Shown: positions 50,865 to 60,325 of the stretch, in pieces
Layout of the letters: the number at the start of each line of letters is the position of its first letter
How positions within the stretch are numbered: position 1 is the stretch's first letter
Origin: Flectonema sp. DT1601
Lineage: Eukaryota > Euglenozoa > Diplonemea > Diplonemida > Diplonemidae
NCBI GenBank assembly: GCA_964019425.1
Contig: OZ025784.1
Location: 124,001 to 188,000 of the forward strand
Length of the DNA stretch: 64,000 nucleotides
Direction: 5' to 3'
Notes under the pieces: generated by a model
Told to the model about the DNA's origin: nothing
What the model saw: only the letters and a program-made list of their open reading frames with translations
Databases searched by the model: none
Program-made: the position numbers and the translations under genes

Positions 50865-53306
50865 TTAATAGTATTTTTCTTTTTTTTTTGTCTCACTTGG
50901 GCAACAGAATTCAGCAAATGAGGTAAAAAAAAAAAAAAAAAAAAAATCGTAATAAAAAACAACCAACGACTACATACAATGAAAAAATCGGAAAAGGAAA
51001 AACGCCCGTTTTTCGAAATTTTTCTACATAATTTTTTTTTGTTTTTTGTTTTTTGTTTCTTACTCAACAGAGTCCAAAAAGAAATGGCTCAGCTACTTTC
51101 AGTTGCAAAACGCACAAAGAGAGCAAAAGCAAAAAAAAACAAAACGTCTGACCACGTATTGTGAGACAGGCAGGTGTCACCAAGGAGAGAAGAAAACAAA
51201 AAAAAAAACAAAAAAAAATTGGGGATGGGGAATAGAACAGATGGTAGTGACAATAGATTAAAATAAATAGGGAAGGTTTTCGCAAAAAAAAAAGAATCAT
51301 AACGCTAATAATAATAAAAATAATAATAATAACGTTTGGATCTAAAAAAAAAAAAAAAAAAACCGACACGCAGATGTATACTCGAAGCCCCATCCGCATT
51401 TTCAGAAAAATAGAATCGAAAATGACATTTTCAACACCGTACTTTGATAATTTTTTATTTTTTTTTTTTATTTTTTTTTTTTCTGAACACACACAGCGAA
51501 AAAAATCTCAAAAAAATAATTATCAAACGAAAAAAAATCTCAAAAAATATTAAAATTTGAATTACGTAGTCTACCACTTTTTCAGAAAGTATACTTTTTG
51601 ATGATGATCGTCCATAAAATTATTAGTAATAGTTTTCAACTCTCCTTTCCTTTTTTTAGTCCTCATTGGTTAAGATTATATAAAGCAGCAACCGCGACAA
51701 TAAGAACTCCAACGTGAATTGTGAGTGACTACTACTATTTTTAGATTTTTTCACAACCCAACACAGAAAAAAAAGAAATATAAAAAAAAATTCTCAGCAA
51801 TAAATTCATTTTGTCTTTATTGGTTAAGGAAGTACAAAAATTAATAAAAAAAAATGAAAAAAAAAAAACTAAAAACGAATAAGGAATTTCACACAGTCCA
51901 CATCCATTAAATTATCCTGCCGGAAAACTTAAAATCACCCCCAACATAATTACCATTATGTCAAAATCACCCTGATCATTACAAGTCAATAACCACATCG
52001 CCACAGCCATTTTAAACCAAAAAAAAAACAGAAAATCATAATTTTACTGCTGTTGATAATTTCGATTTGCCAGGTGATCATCGGCCTTGTGTACGGAATG
52101 CAATTATCGGGAATATTTTACTCCGCGAGTGATGAAATATGCACAGAAATAATTCATTTATGGCATTAATAAACTAATTATAATAAGGGGTAATTTGATA
52201 CTGCATTTTCAAGCTCAAAAGGAACAACAATTTCTCCGACAATCTTGACTGTCAGCGGCAGCGTAGTAAATGACTGCAAATAAATTAATAATACTAGCAG
52301 GCCACGTGAACATAGTTGAGCGCCTATGTTACCGTAACAGCTTTTTATAAAACTCATGAGTACTTAATTAATACATTATATTGTCTTGAAAATTAACCAT
52401 AGAAAAAGACGAACACCAGGAAGGGGGGCGGCTCTCTGTCAATAGCCGTATATACTGGTATTTGCTGAAAGGGGGAAAAAATACAGGTCTCCTCCCCTTC
52501 CCCCTCTCACTACTCGAGGTGTTCGTGTCAAAAAAGAAAAGATTAATTTAAAAAAAAAAAAAAAAAAATCAAGCAAGCAAGCAAATGCAACATCAACACC
52601 TACAGCTTCCAACCTATATAAGGGAGGAAGCTGAAGCTGCCCGATTTACATTTAAAAAAAAGAATCCTCCAACTTTTACTTCTTTTATTTTTTTTTTTTT
52701 TTTTTCATTTTGTTTGTGCGCAACTTATACGAAATCCTAATAAAGGAATAGGGCTAAGCTGCGCTGCAATTGGTTTGTAAGAACATCAAAAAAAAAAAAG
52801 AAAAAAAAGAGAGAAAAAAAAAGAATTCCTCTTTCGAATTAAAAAAAGAGGCTCAGACTAAAAAAAAAAAAGGAAAGAACGAAAAAATTCCAAAAAGAAA
52901 AAACTGGCCTTCATCAGACTAGAATCACAAAAAAAGACAAGAAAAAAAAGAAAAAATGCAAAGAAATGAAGCAGATGCTTCGGCTACTTTTTTGCGATTT
53001 TTTTTTTCTTTTTTTTGTTTGTTTCAATGTGAAGATGTCACAGGCTCTATTCTCAACAGCAATATTAACATCTATCTCAAAATCTAATAATTAAATTATT
53101 ATTTTTGAAAAAATCAAATTCATGTGACGCCTTACACCTCAGCAGGCAGGCAGGCAGAGTGAACTAAATCAAACCCTGAACAGAAAGATAATATTTTTAT
53201 TATTTTTTTTTTGGTTCAAAATTTGCTTGTTCTCACAACAAATGAACTGGCATAATGAGTTGATTTTAAAAAATAAGTTTTTTCACGTTGTTTTTTTTTA
53301 CAATCA

Positions 53307-55889
53307 TCAAGTAACTTCAACACAGAGAGGTTTCATTGTCTTCGAATCCACAGCTTCCCTCATTCGTTTTATTATTTCATGGGTTCCTAAACTTTCTAAT
53401 GGAACTAGCAGTTTATCAGCTTCTTCCCAATTTCCGTTTTGTAAAGCATCAAAAGTATTATTCCAAGGTGATCTATTCGTAGATTGAGCATCACGTAGCT
53501 GATACATCCATTCTTCATCAGCCAGGTATTTCGGTTCGATAATCTCTGAAATAATAATTACCTTATCATCTCTCTTAGGACAGGTTACTAATAATATTTT
53601 TCTTAAAGTCATTCCCAATAATATTGATTCTTGATTGAAATGATCAACCAATCCAAGAGTACCGAACTGATTGTTCAACTTTTCCAACGAAGCAACGAAC
53701 GGCACTGACGGTGATAGTACTGTGAATTTCTTCATACCCCGAATACCCATGTTGCCTACTCGAGCGCTTCCGCTTCCACATGCATATGATAAGACAACCA
53801 TTCCTTGAACTGCTCGACGTGCAGCATCACCTGCTTGCACGCTCGACAACGAATATGAAGATGCCGGTCTCACCGCGTTAAAAGTAGCGAGAATCCGATC
53901 TCCAGTAAAAGTTTCACAAATTCCGTTTCTCAAAGAAACGTTCGTCGTAACTGCAGTTAAAACCTTCTGATGAATATCATAAATCTCCCCTTCAGACTTA
54001 TTCATAATCATCGAGTGAAACCCAACTACGTTAAACGACGTAATTCCAATCTTCTTTCTCTTCAAAACCAACTCCACTAACAATTGATTTTGAGCTAAAG
54101 CCTTATCCCTACTCGAATGGTCTTGAGATACTTGGTCTGCAGTTGTATGTGATCGTGTATGTGACCACAAGTCGTTTTCATGAAGAGACGTCTCTGTTTC
54201 TCCTAATTCACTGCTGTCAATGAGTACGGATTGAGGCATGTAGTTTCTGTATTCTAAGAGATTTGAAATCATTTGTTTGAAAGACAGTTCCATGGCTTTC
54301 ACTTCACTCAGAGATGATAGTTTTCTGGTTGTGTCGACATCGTCTAATTTCATCTGTGCAATGCTTGACATATCATGTTGAAGGATGATTAATGGTTTTA
54401 TTATAATTTTTGTAAACAACACTCCCACGATAAGAAGTGTAACAGCTGAAACTAACACCGCTACTAACATAATCACGAATGCACGTCTTTTGTCATCATC
54501 AGTTTTGAGTCTGTCGGATTCTATTTGTTCTCTAATTCTTTGAACAGACTCATCAATTGGTTTCATAACCTCATCTCGATCAGCTAACATAGAGAGATAC
54601 CAAACTAAGTTTGAACCCGCGTCTATTCTCTTTACCTGAGTCCAGTATTGAACTCCAGTATTTGAGTACCACGGAGTGACTCGATGTGCTGGAATTTTCG
54701 AAGCATTTTCAAAACCAGGTGACGTATCCCCAATCATGAATCTTCCGTGTTGCTGAATTATTGAAGAATTACCATCGCTGTCATTGTGTTCAGTAACTTT
54801 AATGGGTCTTATCAGATCTAATTGAGTTGCTCCAAAGTCAACTTTACTCGTTAAGAAAGCAGTCCCATGATTCACAGCAACTAATTTTCCAATTTCCCCA
54901 GTGACAGTATCCTTTTCAACACAATATAAATGAGTTTCAGCTTTTAGTGGAAGAGCTTTGAACATGTCAGAATATATTTTAGCATTCTGACCAGCTATGA
55001 TAATTCCAACTCTGTGATCCTGTCTAGGATAACGATTCGGCATCATCGGGTGAGTATAGACATAGTAACTTCGTAAAGTTAAATCTGACCCAGTTCCCTC
55101 AATGTTAGCATAATGTAGATTATCAGCTGACGCCAAAGGACCCGATGACCTCGTGGCATCGAGAAGGTGAACACCAATAGCATCTATACCCGAAGCAACA
55201 TTAACAATCCCTTTCGGATACCTGCAAATCCCTTGAGTCTCACCAGCAGCGAAGTTCGGTAGGTTTCTACACCCAGGAAAATCTCTTATGAATGATCCAG
55301 ATGGATCGGCAGAGCCATACCTGATTATAAGTGATGTTTCTCTCTCAGGTGTTGGATAATATGGTCCTTTCTCTGTATCCCACATTAAGTGATGGGAATA
55401 CCCTTCTCCTACTTGTCGTAAATGAGCGATTGGGCTTCCGAATTCTGGATCATCATACAAAGATTGGTTGTTTGACCAACCAAATGGAATATGAATTAAG
55501 TATAAAATACTATCTGTGGCTGATGCAGACAGTTGTGAATATAAAAAAGGACTCAAAACTTCGTTTTTGAAATTTCTTGTTTGAAGAACGTCCGGGTCTT
55601 TTCCTTTTAAAAATGTAGCTGTTGATTCTAAAATTCGTTCTTGTGCTGAAATTAGAGCCAGACACCTGCTACTGACGTCTTCAAGTGTAGCATCAAGTAC
55701 AATATTTGAGACTGTTGCAACAGTCGATTCACTGCTTCTGAAACATTCTGAAATCCCACGATCACCTGTTTCTTTAATATCATCAGTGGCTTTGTTCCCC
55801 GTCGTTATCGATAACGTTCCGATGATAACACCAGTTGATATGACTAACGCCACAGACAGTAATATCGTTAGAGACTGGATGCCTGCCAT
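53307..55889 (-). CDS. Receptor-type class III nucleotide cyclase homologue, catalytic residues degenerate
   Basis: 860 residues from the ATG at 55889; the upstream in-frame extension lacks an ATG. Membrane segments at about 7-29 and 470-493 enclose a 440-residue extracellular region with features of a double-Cache (dCache) sensor (ERILESTATFL, IDAIGVHLLDATR, YYVYTHPM, GVQYWTQVKRID). A HAMP-like linker (IIIKPLIILQHDMSSIAQMKLDD) leads to a cyclase-homology domain at about 620-800: KIGITSFNVVGFHSM, ETFTGDRILATFNAV, AARRAVQGM, VGNMGIRGMKKFTVLSPSV. In active enzymes the first metal Asp sits in FxDIxGFT; here that place reads FNVVGF. The usual GDxVNxAARLE is replaced by SPSVPFVASLE, so the Asn and Arg of the transition-state pair are missing. 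Only the second Asp (GDRILA) remains. A pseudocyclase sensor is most likely. The C-terminus has the cyclase-type helical tail. Confidence 0.82.
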   Translation of the reverse strand: MAGIQSLTILLSVALVISTGVIIGTLSITTGNKATDDIKETGDRGISECFRSSESTVATVSNIVLDATLEDVSSRCLALISAQERILESTATFLKGKDPDVLQTRNFKNEVLSPFLYSQLSASATDSILYLIHIPFGWSNNQSLYDDPEFGSPIAHLRQVGEGYSHHLMWDTEKGPYYPTPERETSLIIRYGSADPSGSFIRDFPGCRNLPNFAAGETQGICRYPKGIVNVASGIDAIGVHLLDATRSSGPLASADNLHYANIEGTGSDLTLRSYYVYTHPMMPNRYPRQDHRVGIIIAGQNAKIYSDMFKALPLKAETHLYCVEKDTVTGEIGKLVAVNHGTAFLTSKVDFGATQLDLIRPIKVTEHNDSDGNSSIIQQHGRFMIGDTSPGFENASKIPAHRVTPWYSNTGVQYWTQVKRIDAGSNLVWYLSMLADRDEVMKPIDESVQRIREQIESDRLKTDDDKRRAFVIMLVAVLVSAVTLLIVGVLFTKIIIKPLIILQHDMSSIAQMKLDDVDTTRKLSSLSEVKAMELSFKQMISNLLEYRNYMPQSVLIDSSELGETETSLHENDLWSHTRSHTTADQVSQDHSSRDKALAQNQLLVELVLKRKKIGITSFNVVGFHSMIMNKSEGEIYDIHQKVLTAVTTNVSLRNGICETFTGDRILATFNAVRPASSYSLSSVQAGDAARRAVQGMVVLSYACGSGSARVGNMGIRGMKKFTVLSPSVPFVASLEKLNNQFGTLGLVDHFNQESILLGMTLRKILLVTCPKRDDKVIIISEIIEPKYLADEEWMYQLRDAQSTNRSPWNNTFDALQNGNWEEADKLLVPLESLGTHEIIKRMREAVDSKTMKPLCVEVT

Positions 55890-56176
55890 CGTTGGGTTAC
55901 TCACCTTTATAATTAAATATAATAAAAAACAACACACAACATTACTACTTCAAACAGGGAGGGGAAATTATACTTATGGTGAACGGGAAGCAACCCATGT
56001 AGCTGTGAAAACAAAAATATCAATTTCGCAGCCAACAATATATGTACCACAAGGTTATTAGGAACCGTAACATATGTTAAAGTGTAAATTGAAATTTTTA
56101 ATAAACAAAAACAAAAGAAAACTGCGAGGAAAACGTAAATACTTCCAATTCCGTGTCTGCGCTGACGTATTTCGTA

Positions 56177-56854
56177 CTAACAAATTCTAATTTCCCTGCT
56201 CGGTCTTGGAGGAGGGGGTCGCGGCGTCGCTGTCTTTCGAACCTGCTCATCAATTTTAAATTTTTTTAACTTCCAAACGTAGTACGGAGTGGGTGCTGTT
56301 CCTGGACGAAAACGCAAACGAGAAACCATATTAGTGGGTCTGTGAGACCTGACGTGTAGTTCAGAACGAATCCTCCTCTCAAGTGATGGGGCTACTGTTG
56401 GAACACATGTGGTTATTCTATTGCCAGAAAATAGAATTTTATCGTTTTTCTTCCTCCTCTCCGAAAGCATGTACAAGTGGTTGTTGTTGTACCGAACAGC
56501 TGAGTTTGGTTGTTTTTTCTTTACTCTGATTCGAGGTTCGGCAATCAAAGCTTCTTCCTCAACCGAAGAATCGCCATCACCCTCATCATCTATAAACTTG
56601 TTTACATACGCACAGTGATACTCTGTGTTTCGGGGTTTCATTTTTTTCTTTTCAGTTTTCTTCTCAACCCATTCCTCAGGGTTTTGAAAATGACATTGGG
56701 TACTCGTCTTAAACCTCTCTGTGTCACTCTTTATTTTATCCAACCAGATATATCTTTTATAAGCAGGTAGTAATCTTTTACTGCTGTGTGCTGGAAGGAA
56801 TCGCAACCTGGTACTGGGAGGAACAGGGATCCTAACTGCTTCTTTATCAAACAT
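56177..56854 (-). CDS. Hypothetical basic protein
   Basis: 225 residues, ATG at 56854. It is rich in Arg/Lys/Pro, including RLRFLPAHSSKRLLPAYKRY, EKKTEKKKMKPRN, an acidic patch (DDEGDGDSSVEEE) at about residue 90, and a C-terminal PRPPPPRPSRE. No membrane span or signal. No family recognised. The charge suggests a nuclear, ribosomal or microtubule-associated role but does not prove one. The gene sits about 290 bp upstream of the cyclase homologue on the coding strand. Confidence 0.55.
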   Translation of the reverse strand: MFDKEAVRIPVPPSTRLRFLPAHSSKRLLPAYKRYIWLDKIKSDTERFKTSTQCHFQNPEEWVEKKTEKKKMKPRNTEYHCAYVNKFIDDEGDGDSSVEEEALIAEPRIRVKKKQPNSAVRYNNNHLYMLSERRKKNDKILFSGNRITTCVPTVAPSLERRIRSELHVRSHRPTNMVSRLRFRPGTAPTPYYVWKLKKFKIDEQVRKTATPRPPPPRPSREIRIC

Positions 56855-57579
56855 CGTGTGTTTTGTATTTCTATGATTGTAGAAAGTAAGGGTTCAATAA
56901 CAGTACAACATAAAACACGGAACTATTTCAGATAACTCACCCTTATAATCTCAGAAACCATAATAAACAGGTTTTTGATCTAAAGTATTTCCTATCTGAC
57001 TTCATTGGTGTGAAGAACCCCAACTACAGAAGGGTGAAGAGCAAAGAGAGAGAAGAGAGAGAGAGGAAGCTTTGATTATCAACAGAGTTAGGATGAGTTG
57101 TCTAATCAAACATTTTTACGTATATTATGAGAGTGAGGTAACGGAGAAAAAAAAAAAAAAAAAAAAAAAAGAGAAACGAGAAAAGACGGTGCGTGTCTTC
57201 CGAATACAAACAAAAAAGTCAAAATTATGAAAAGTAAAAAATTCAGGACGGGAAATGTCGTACTACTTTCCCCCTGCGCAAAAAAAGACAGATTTTTTTT
57301 CCCTCTATCATCGATAGAAGTAAGTCACCTTTTTTTCGTAGACAATACTACTGTAGACTTGATTTGGTTGTGCAACCGACTCGATACACCTAATGGAGGT
57401 GTACTTTTAAATACAAAAAAGATGAACTGCACTGTAGTCAAAAACCATTTTAATAATAAAAAAAAAAGAGAATTTTTGTTTTACAAACTGCGTTTGTATA
57501 TTTTTTTTTCCCTTTTTTTTTTTTACAACAAGACACGCATCAGCATGTCGTATAGCTGTGTGGTGACTACAGAATTTAG

Positions 57580-57610
<31 letters not shown>

Positions 57611-57704
57611 ATTTGCTGCATTCTGTGGCCTATCAACATATGTGCATTAGCACTTGTTGAATGCTGAAACTACCAGCATAGATTTTTTTTTTTTTTTTTT
57701 TAAT
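56855..57704. other. Intergenic region with a weak inverted-repeat element copy
   Basis: 56919-57013 contains AACTATTTCAGATAA, then GATCTAAAGTATTTC and CTGACTTCATTGG. These look like a decayed third copy of the elements at 23926 and 25088. The rest is A/T runs; a plus-strand frame at 57227-57667 is not supported. Confidence 0.45.
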
Positions 57705-58661
57705 TTATTGTTTACCCTTTTTGACTTCAGCATTTGCTGCGTGAACCGCATCAGCCTGATCCTGAGCATGTCGTTCGACGAATGGATTGATGTCTTTATT
57801 CTGCATTGAAGCGAAGGTATGATTAACATCTCTGTGATGCATTTCATCAGCACAAATCTGTTTTACGACATCTAAAAACATCGCGTCTTCAGGTAGTCTC
57901 CAATACGTCTTTGCAATAGCAGGGGCTTTGATATGACTCCACTCTTTGTGAAGTTGTTTTGTAGGATCTTGGAGCATATCTATTATTGAGAGATATGTTT
58001 GAACAGCAGTCTCCTCAAGGTATCCCACGAATCGATGAAGCCATGATGGATTGACAATATATACAGCAACAAGACATGAAACTACTACTGCTTGTAACAC
58101 TGCTACAGCCACTCTGGTTGTTAATCCCGGTTTAAACAGTCTCATGAAGACAAGTAAATGCATGCGTTCATTCTCAGCTTCTTCAAGAAGTGTGTGAATC
58201 CAACCTCCATCACGTTCCATGTGTCGTAATGATCGAAAATGACGAACACCTGCCGCGACCATTCCCGGACACCCAGCAATGGATTCCAGGATTAGTACTC
58301 GGTATATAAGTGATCTGGGTGAAGGATCTTTTTTACTAAATCCAGTTAAGAGATTAAAACCATGATAACAACTCTTTACAATCCCGTGAATGACTTTGTC
58401 CATTATGCTTTTTGGTTTGAAATGTTTCACATCTGATGATTCCTTTTTTATAACGTCGTTCAGTTCTTCAGATCCCCAAACATGATTTTGAGTTGGATTC
58501 GCCCATTCTCTTATCTTCTTATTCTCTCTTTCTAAAGGATGTTTTTGATTTGATAGTCTGAAGTGTTCTGATGTTATCTCAGGTGTTGTTGAACAGTTTC
58601 TCTTCTGACATCCAACAGTCAAGTTACTAGTTAAAGTTATTAAACAAGTTCTTTTAATCAT
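57705..58661 (-). CDS. AOX: Alternative oxidase (mitochondrial ubiquinol oxidase)
   Basis: 318 residues, ATG at 58661, intronless. The enzyme oxidises ubiquinol and reduces oxygen to water on the matrix side of the inner mitochondrial membrane, bypassing complexes III and IV. All six di-iron ligands are visible: Glu126 (LESIAG), Glu165 and His168 (NERMHL), Glu216 (LEETAVQTY), Glu273 and His276 (ADEMHHRDVNH). The spacing agrees with the trypanosome enzyme. The first about 30 residues (MIKRTCLITLTSNLTVG) are basic and hydroxylated, like a mitochondrial presequence. Hydrophobic helices at about 120-140 and 182-202 fit the monotopic membrane surface. Part of the gene's 5' end and leader is duplicated in tandem upstream (58644-59088). 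Confidence 0.95.
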   Translation of the reverse strand: MIKRTCLITLTSNLTVGCQKRNCSTTPEITSEHFRLSNQKHPLERENKKIREWANPTQNHVWGSEELNDVIKKESSDVKHFKPKSIMDKVIHGIVKSCYHGFNLLTGFSKKDPSPRSLIYRVLILESIAGCPGMVAAGVRHFRSLRHMERDGGWIHTLLEEAENERMHLLVFMRLFKPGLTTRVAVAVLQAVVVSCLVAVYIVNPSWLHRFVGYLEETAVQTYLSIIDMLQDPTKQLHKEWSHIKAPAIAKTYWRLPEDAMFLDVVKQICADEMHHRDVNHTFASMQNKDINPFVERHAQDQADAVHAANAEVKKGKQ

Positions 58662-59088
58662 CTCGTGTTAAAAAGTAAAACTGTTTTTTAAAAAGAATTT
58701 TCATTGACGACAAATTCACACTTTAATAATCATCTTGTTTTTTCAACAACAGAACTTATTACGAATTCGCTGTTGATGTTATTTTTTGTTGCCGATGGTA
58801 CTTTTTTAGGGTGAATAAAAAAAAACATAGGACAGACAGAAGAGACAACTATGTAGACGAATCATAATAAAAAACAAGTTCCTTTAATCATCTTGTGCTA
58901 AAAGTAAAACTGTTTTAAAAAAGATTTCATTGATGACAAATTCACACCTTGAAACCATCTTGTTTTTCAACAGAACTTATTACGAATTCGCTGTTGATGT
59001 TATTTTTTGTTGCCGATGGTACTTTTTTGGGGTGAATAAAAAAAACATAGGACAGACAGAAGAGACAACTATGTAGACGAATCACGAA
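58644..59088 (-). repeat. Tandem duplication of the alternative-oxidase 5' end
   Basis: 58644-58872 and 58872-59088 are two copies of one block of about 220 bp. Shared text includes CAAGTTC(T/C)TTTAATCATC at the start, ACGAATTCGCTGTTGATG in the middle, and GGACAGACAGAAGAGACAAC at the end. The copy nearest the gene contains its real ATG and first codons (MIKRTC); the outer copy keeps a matching ATG (MIKGTC) followed soon by a stop. Confidence 0.85.
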
Positions 59089-59329
59089 GAAAAAAAAAAA
59101 AAAAAAAAAAGGAAAATAGAAAAACACAAATACGATAAAACATAACTTAGCAATCCACAGAGTACGTTCTCCGTTCGAACTATTTCTATAATTAACACTA
59201 ACATACGAATAGGTGGCCTTAAATAATAAATCAAAAAGGGTCTGTTTTATGTCATGTAGTCCTAACAACATACACACGAGTTTTTTTTTTACAATAATTT
59301 AAAAAAAAAAAAAAAAAAAAACAAGAACA
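59089..59329. other. Intergenic spacer
   Basis: A runs at 59089-59111 and 59301-59320. Nothing else is seen. Confidence 0.4.
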
Positions 59330-60178
59330 CTAATTATATTGTCTAACCCAGTTGACAATCTCTGATGGTGACTTGCTCAGCCAGATGTGACCAACAGCCT
59401 CAGTCACGTATTTTGTGACTCTTCCAGCAGATTTGAGAATTTCATGGTAATCCTTAGCAAACCGCGCCTTGCAAACGAAGTCTCTTGATCCGTGAAGGAA
59501 TAGTGTAGGAGGATGGTTCTCAACGGCTTTCTTTGGTTCTGGAGAGCTGAAGAAAGTCTGTGGACACCAAGCTCCATCACACCAAGCAGGACCACCAGCA
59601 ACGATAGAAAGAGTAGTGAATTTATCATAGTAGTTGAACCCCATTCTGGAAGTCATGAATCCACCACTTGAGAATCCCATGGCGTTTAGTTTTTTAGAAT
59701 TTAGATCGCCGTATATCCCGCCTTCTATTTCTGATATGAGAGCCATTAAGAATCTGTGATCATCGCTTGATTGCCAAATCTCAAGATTTTCAGATGCGAA
59801 AGGATCGATGTTAGTCTCCCAGTAGCCTCCATCACGAAACATGTTTGAGTCAGGAGCGAATACTGCAAATCCAGTGTTCAGGAGATGAGCCTTCGTAGCA
59901 ACCTTGTAATACATTCCACTTCGACCACTTTTCTTAGCATCCCAATCACTTTCACCGCCCATGTTCCATCCGTGGTACTGAATCATGACTGGCCATCCTC
60001 CAGCAGGAGGGGTTCCTTCAGGAATTTGATACAGTACATCTCTGTTTTGTAGGGTTTCTTTTCTATAAGTGCATGTTGCTTGTGAATCCGTCACAGTACA
60101 CCTGCCGTTGTCTAGCGTTAGGTTAAATCCTTCAGACATTGCTGCCATCGACAGCAACAAGATAGAACTCGTTTTCAT
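59330..60178 (-). CDS. Secreted alpha/beta-hydrolase, esterase/PHB-depolymerase-like
   Basis: 282 residues, ATG at 60178. The N-terminus (MKTSSILLLSMAAMSEGF) is a signal peptide, so the protein is secreted or lumenal. The catalytic triad can be placed: Ser150 in GFSSG, Asp213 in HGSRDFVC and His244 in GHIW. The oxyanion strand reads MIQYHGWNMGG. Its architecture matches single-domain esterases of the LpqC/poly(3-hydroxybutyrate) depolymerase and feruloyl-esterase group, which cleave ester bonds in polymers or wall material. Paired Cys residues (CTVTDSQATC; CDGAWC) fit disulphides. Length is normal. Substrate is not predictable. A digestive role beside the secreted subtilisin is plausible. Confidence 0.85.
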   Translation of the reverse strand: MKTSSILLLSMAAMSEGFNLTLDNGRCTVTDSQATCTYRKETLQNRDVLYQIPEGTPPAGGWPVMIQYHGWNMGGESDWDAKKSGRSGMYYKVATKAHLLNTGFAVFAPDSNMFRDGGYWETNIDPFASENLEIWQSSDDHRFLMALISEIEGGIYGDLNSKKLNAMGFSSGGFMTSRMGFNYYDKFTTLSIVAGGPAWCDGAWCPQTFFSSPEPKKAVENHPPTLFLHGSRDFVCKARFAKDYHEILKSAGRVTKYVTEAVGHIWLSKSPSEIVNWVRQYN

Positions 60179-60325
60179 GTGTAGTGGTTTGTCTGTTGTT
60201 TTCTTTAAAATAATTAAAACAAAAAAACAAAGACAAAAAACCCATCACAACAGAATTGAAGTGTAAATGAATAATAATAATAATATAAAAAAAAAAGAAC
60301 ATCTGTAAAGATGTTTTTTTTTTTT

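Larger units (their letters stand above)
46939..53306. other. 6.4-kb gene desert with rRNA-like patches and a minisatellite
   Basis: No protein gene is supported on either strand. It contains a decayed LSU rRNA segment (about 47230-48400), an 18-base G run at 48242-48259, several non-homopolymer patches (48835-49060, 49620-49760, 49900-50030) that resemble structured RNA but match nothing firmly, and a 21-bp minisatellite at 50437-50864. It is the largest break between genes in the window, though genes on both sides keep the same orientation. Confidence 0.6.

Noticed and set aside
50323-50868. Plus-strand frame of KSFKIQR repeats as a gene
   Set aside because: It is a 21-bp minisatellite read in frame. 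There is no non-repeat domain, and it would be the only plus-strand protein gene.
57227-57667. Plus-strand 146-codon frame
   Set aside because: Half of it is Phe/Lys homopolymer, it has no motif, and it runs against the strand of all other genes.
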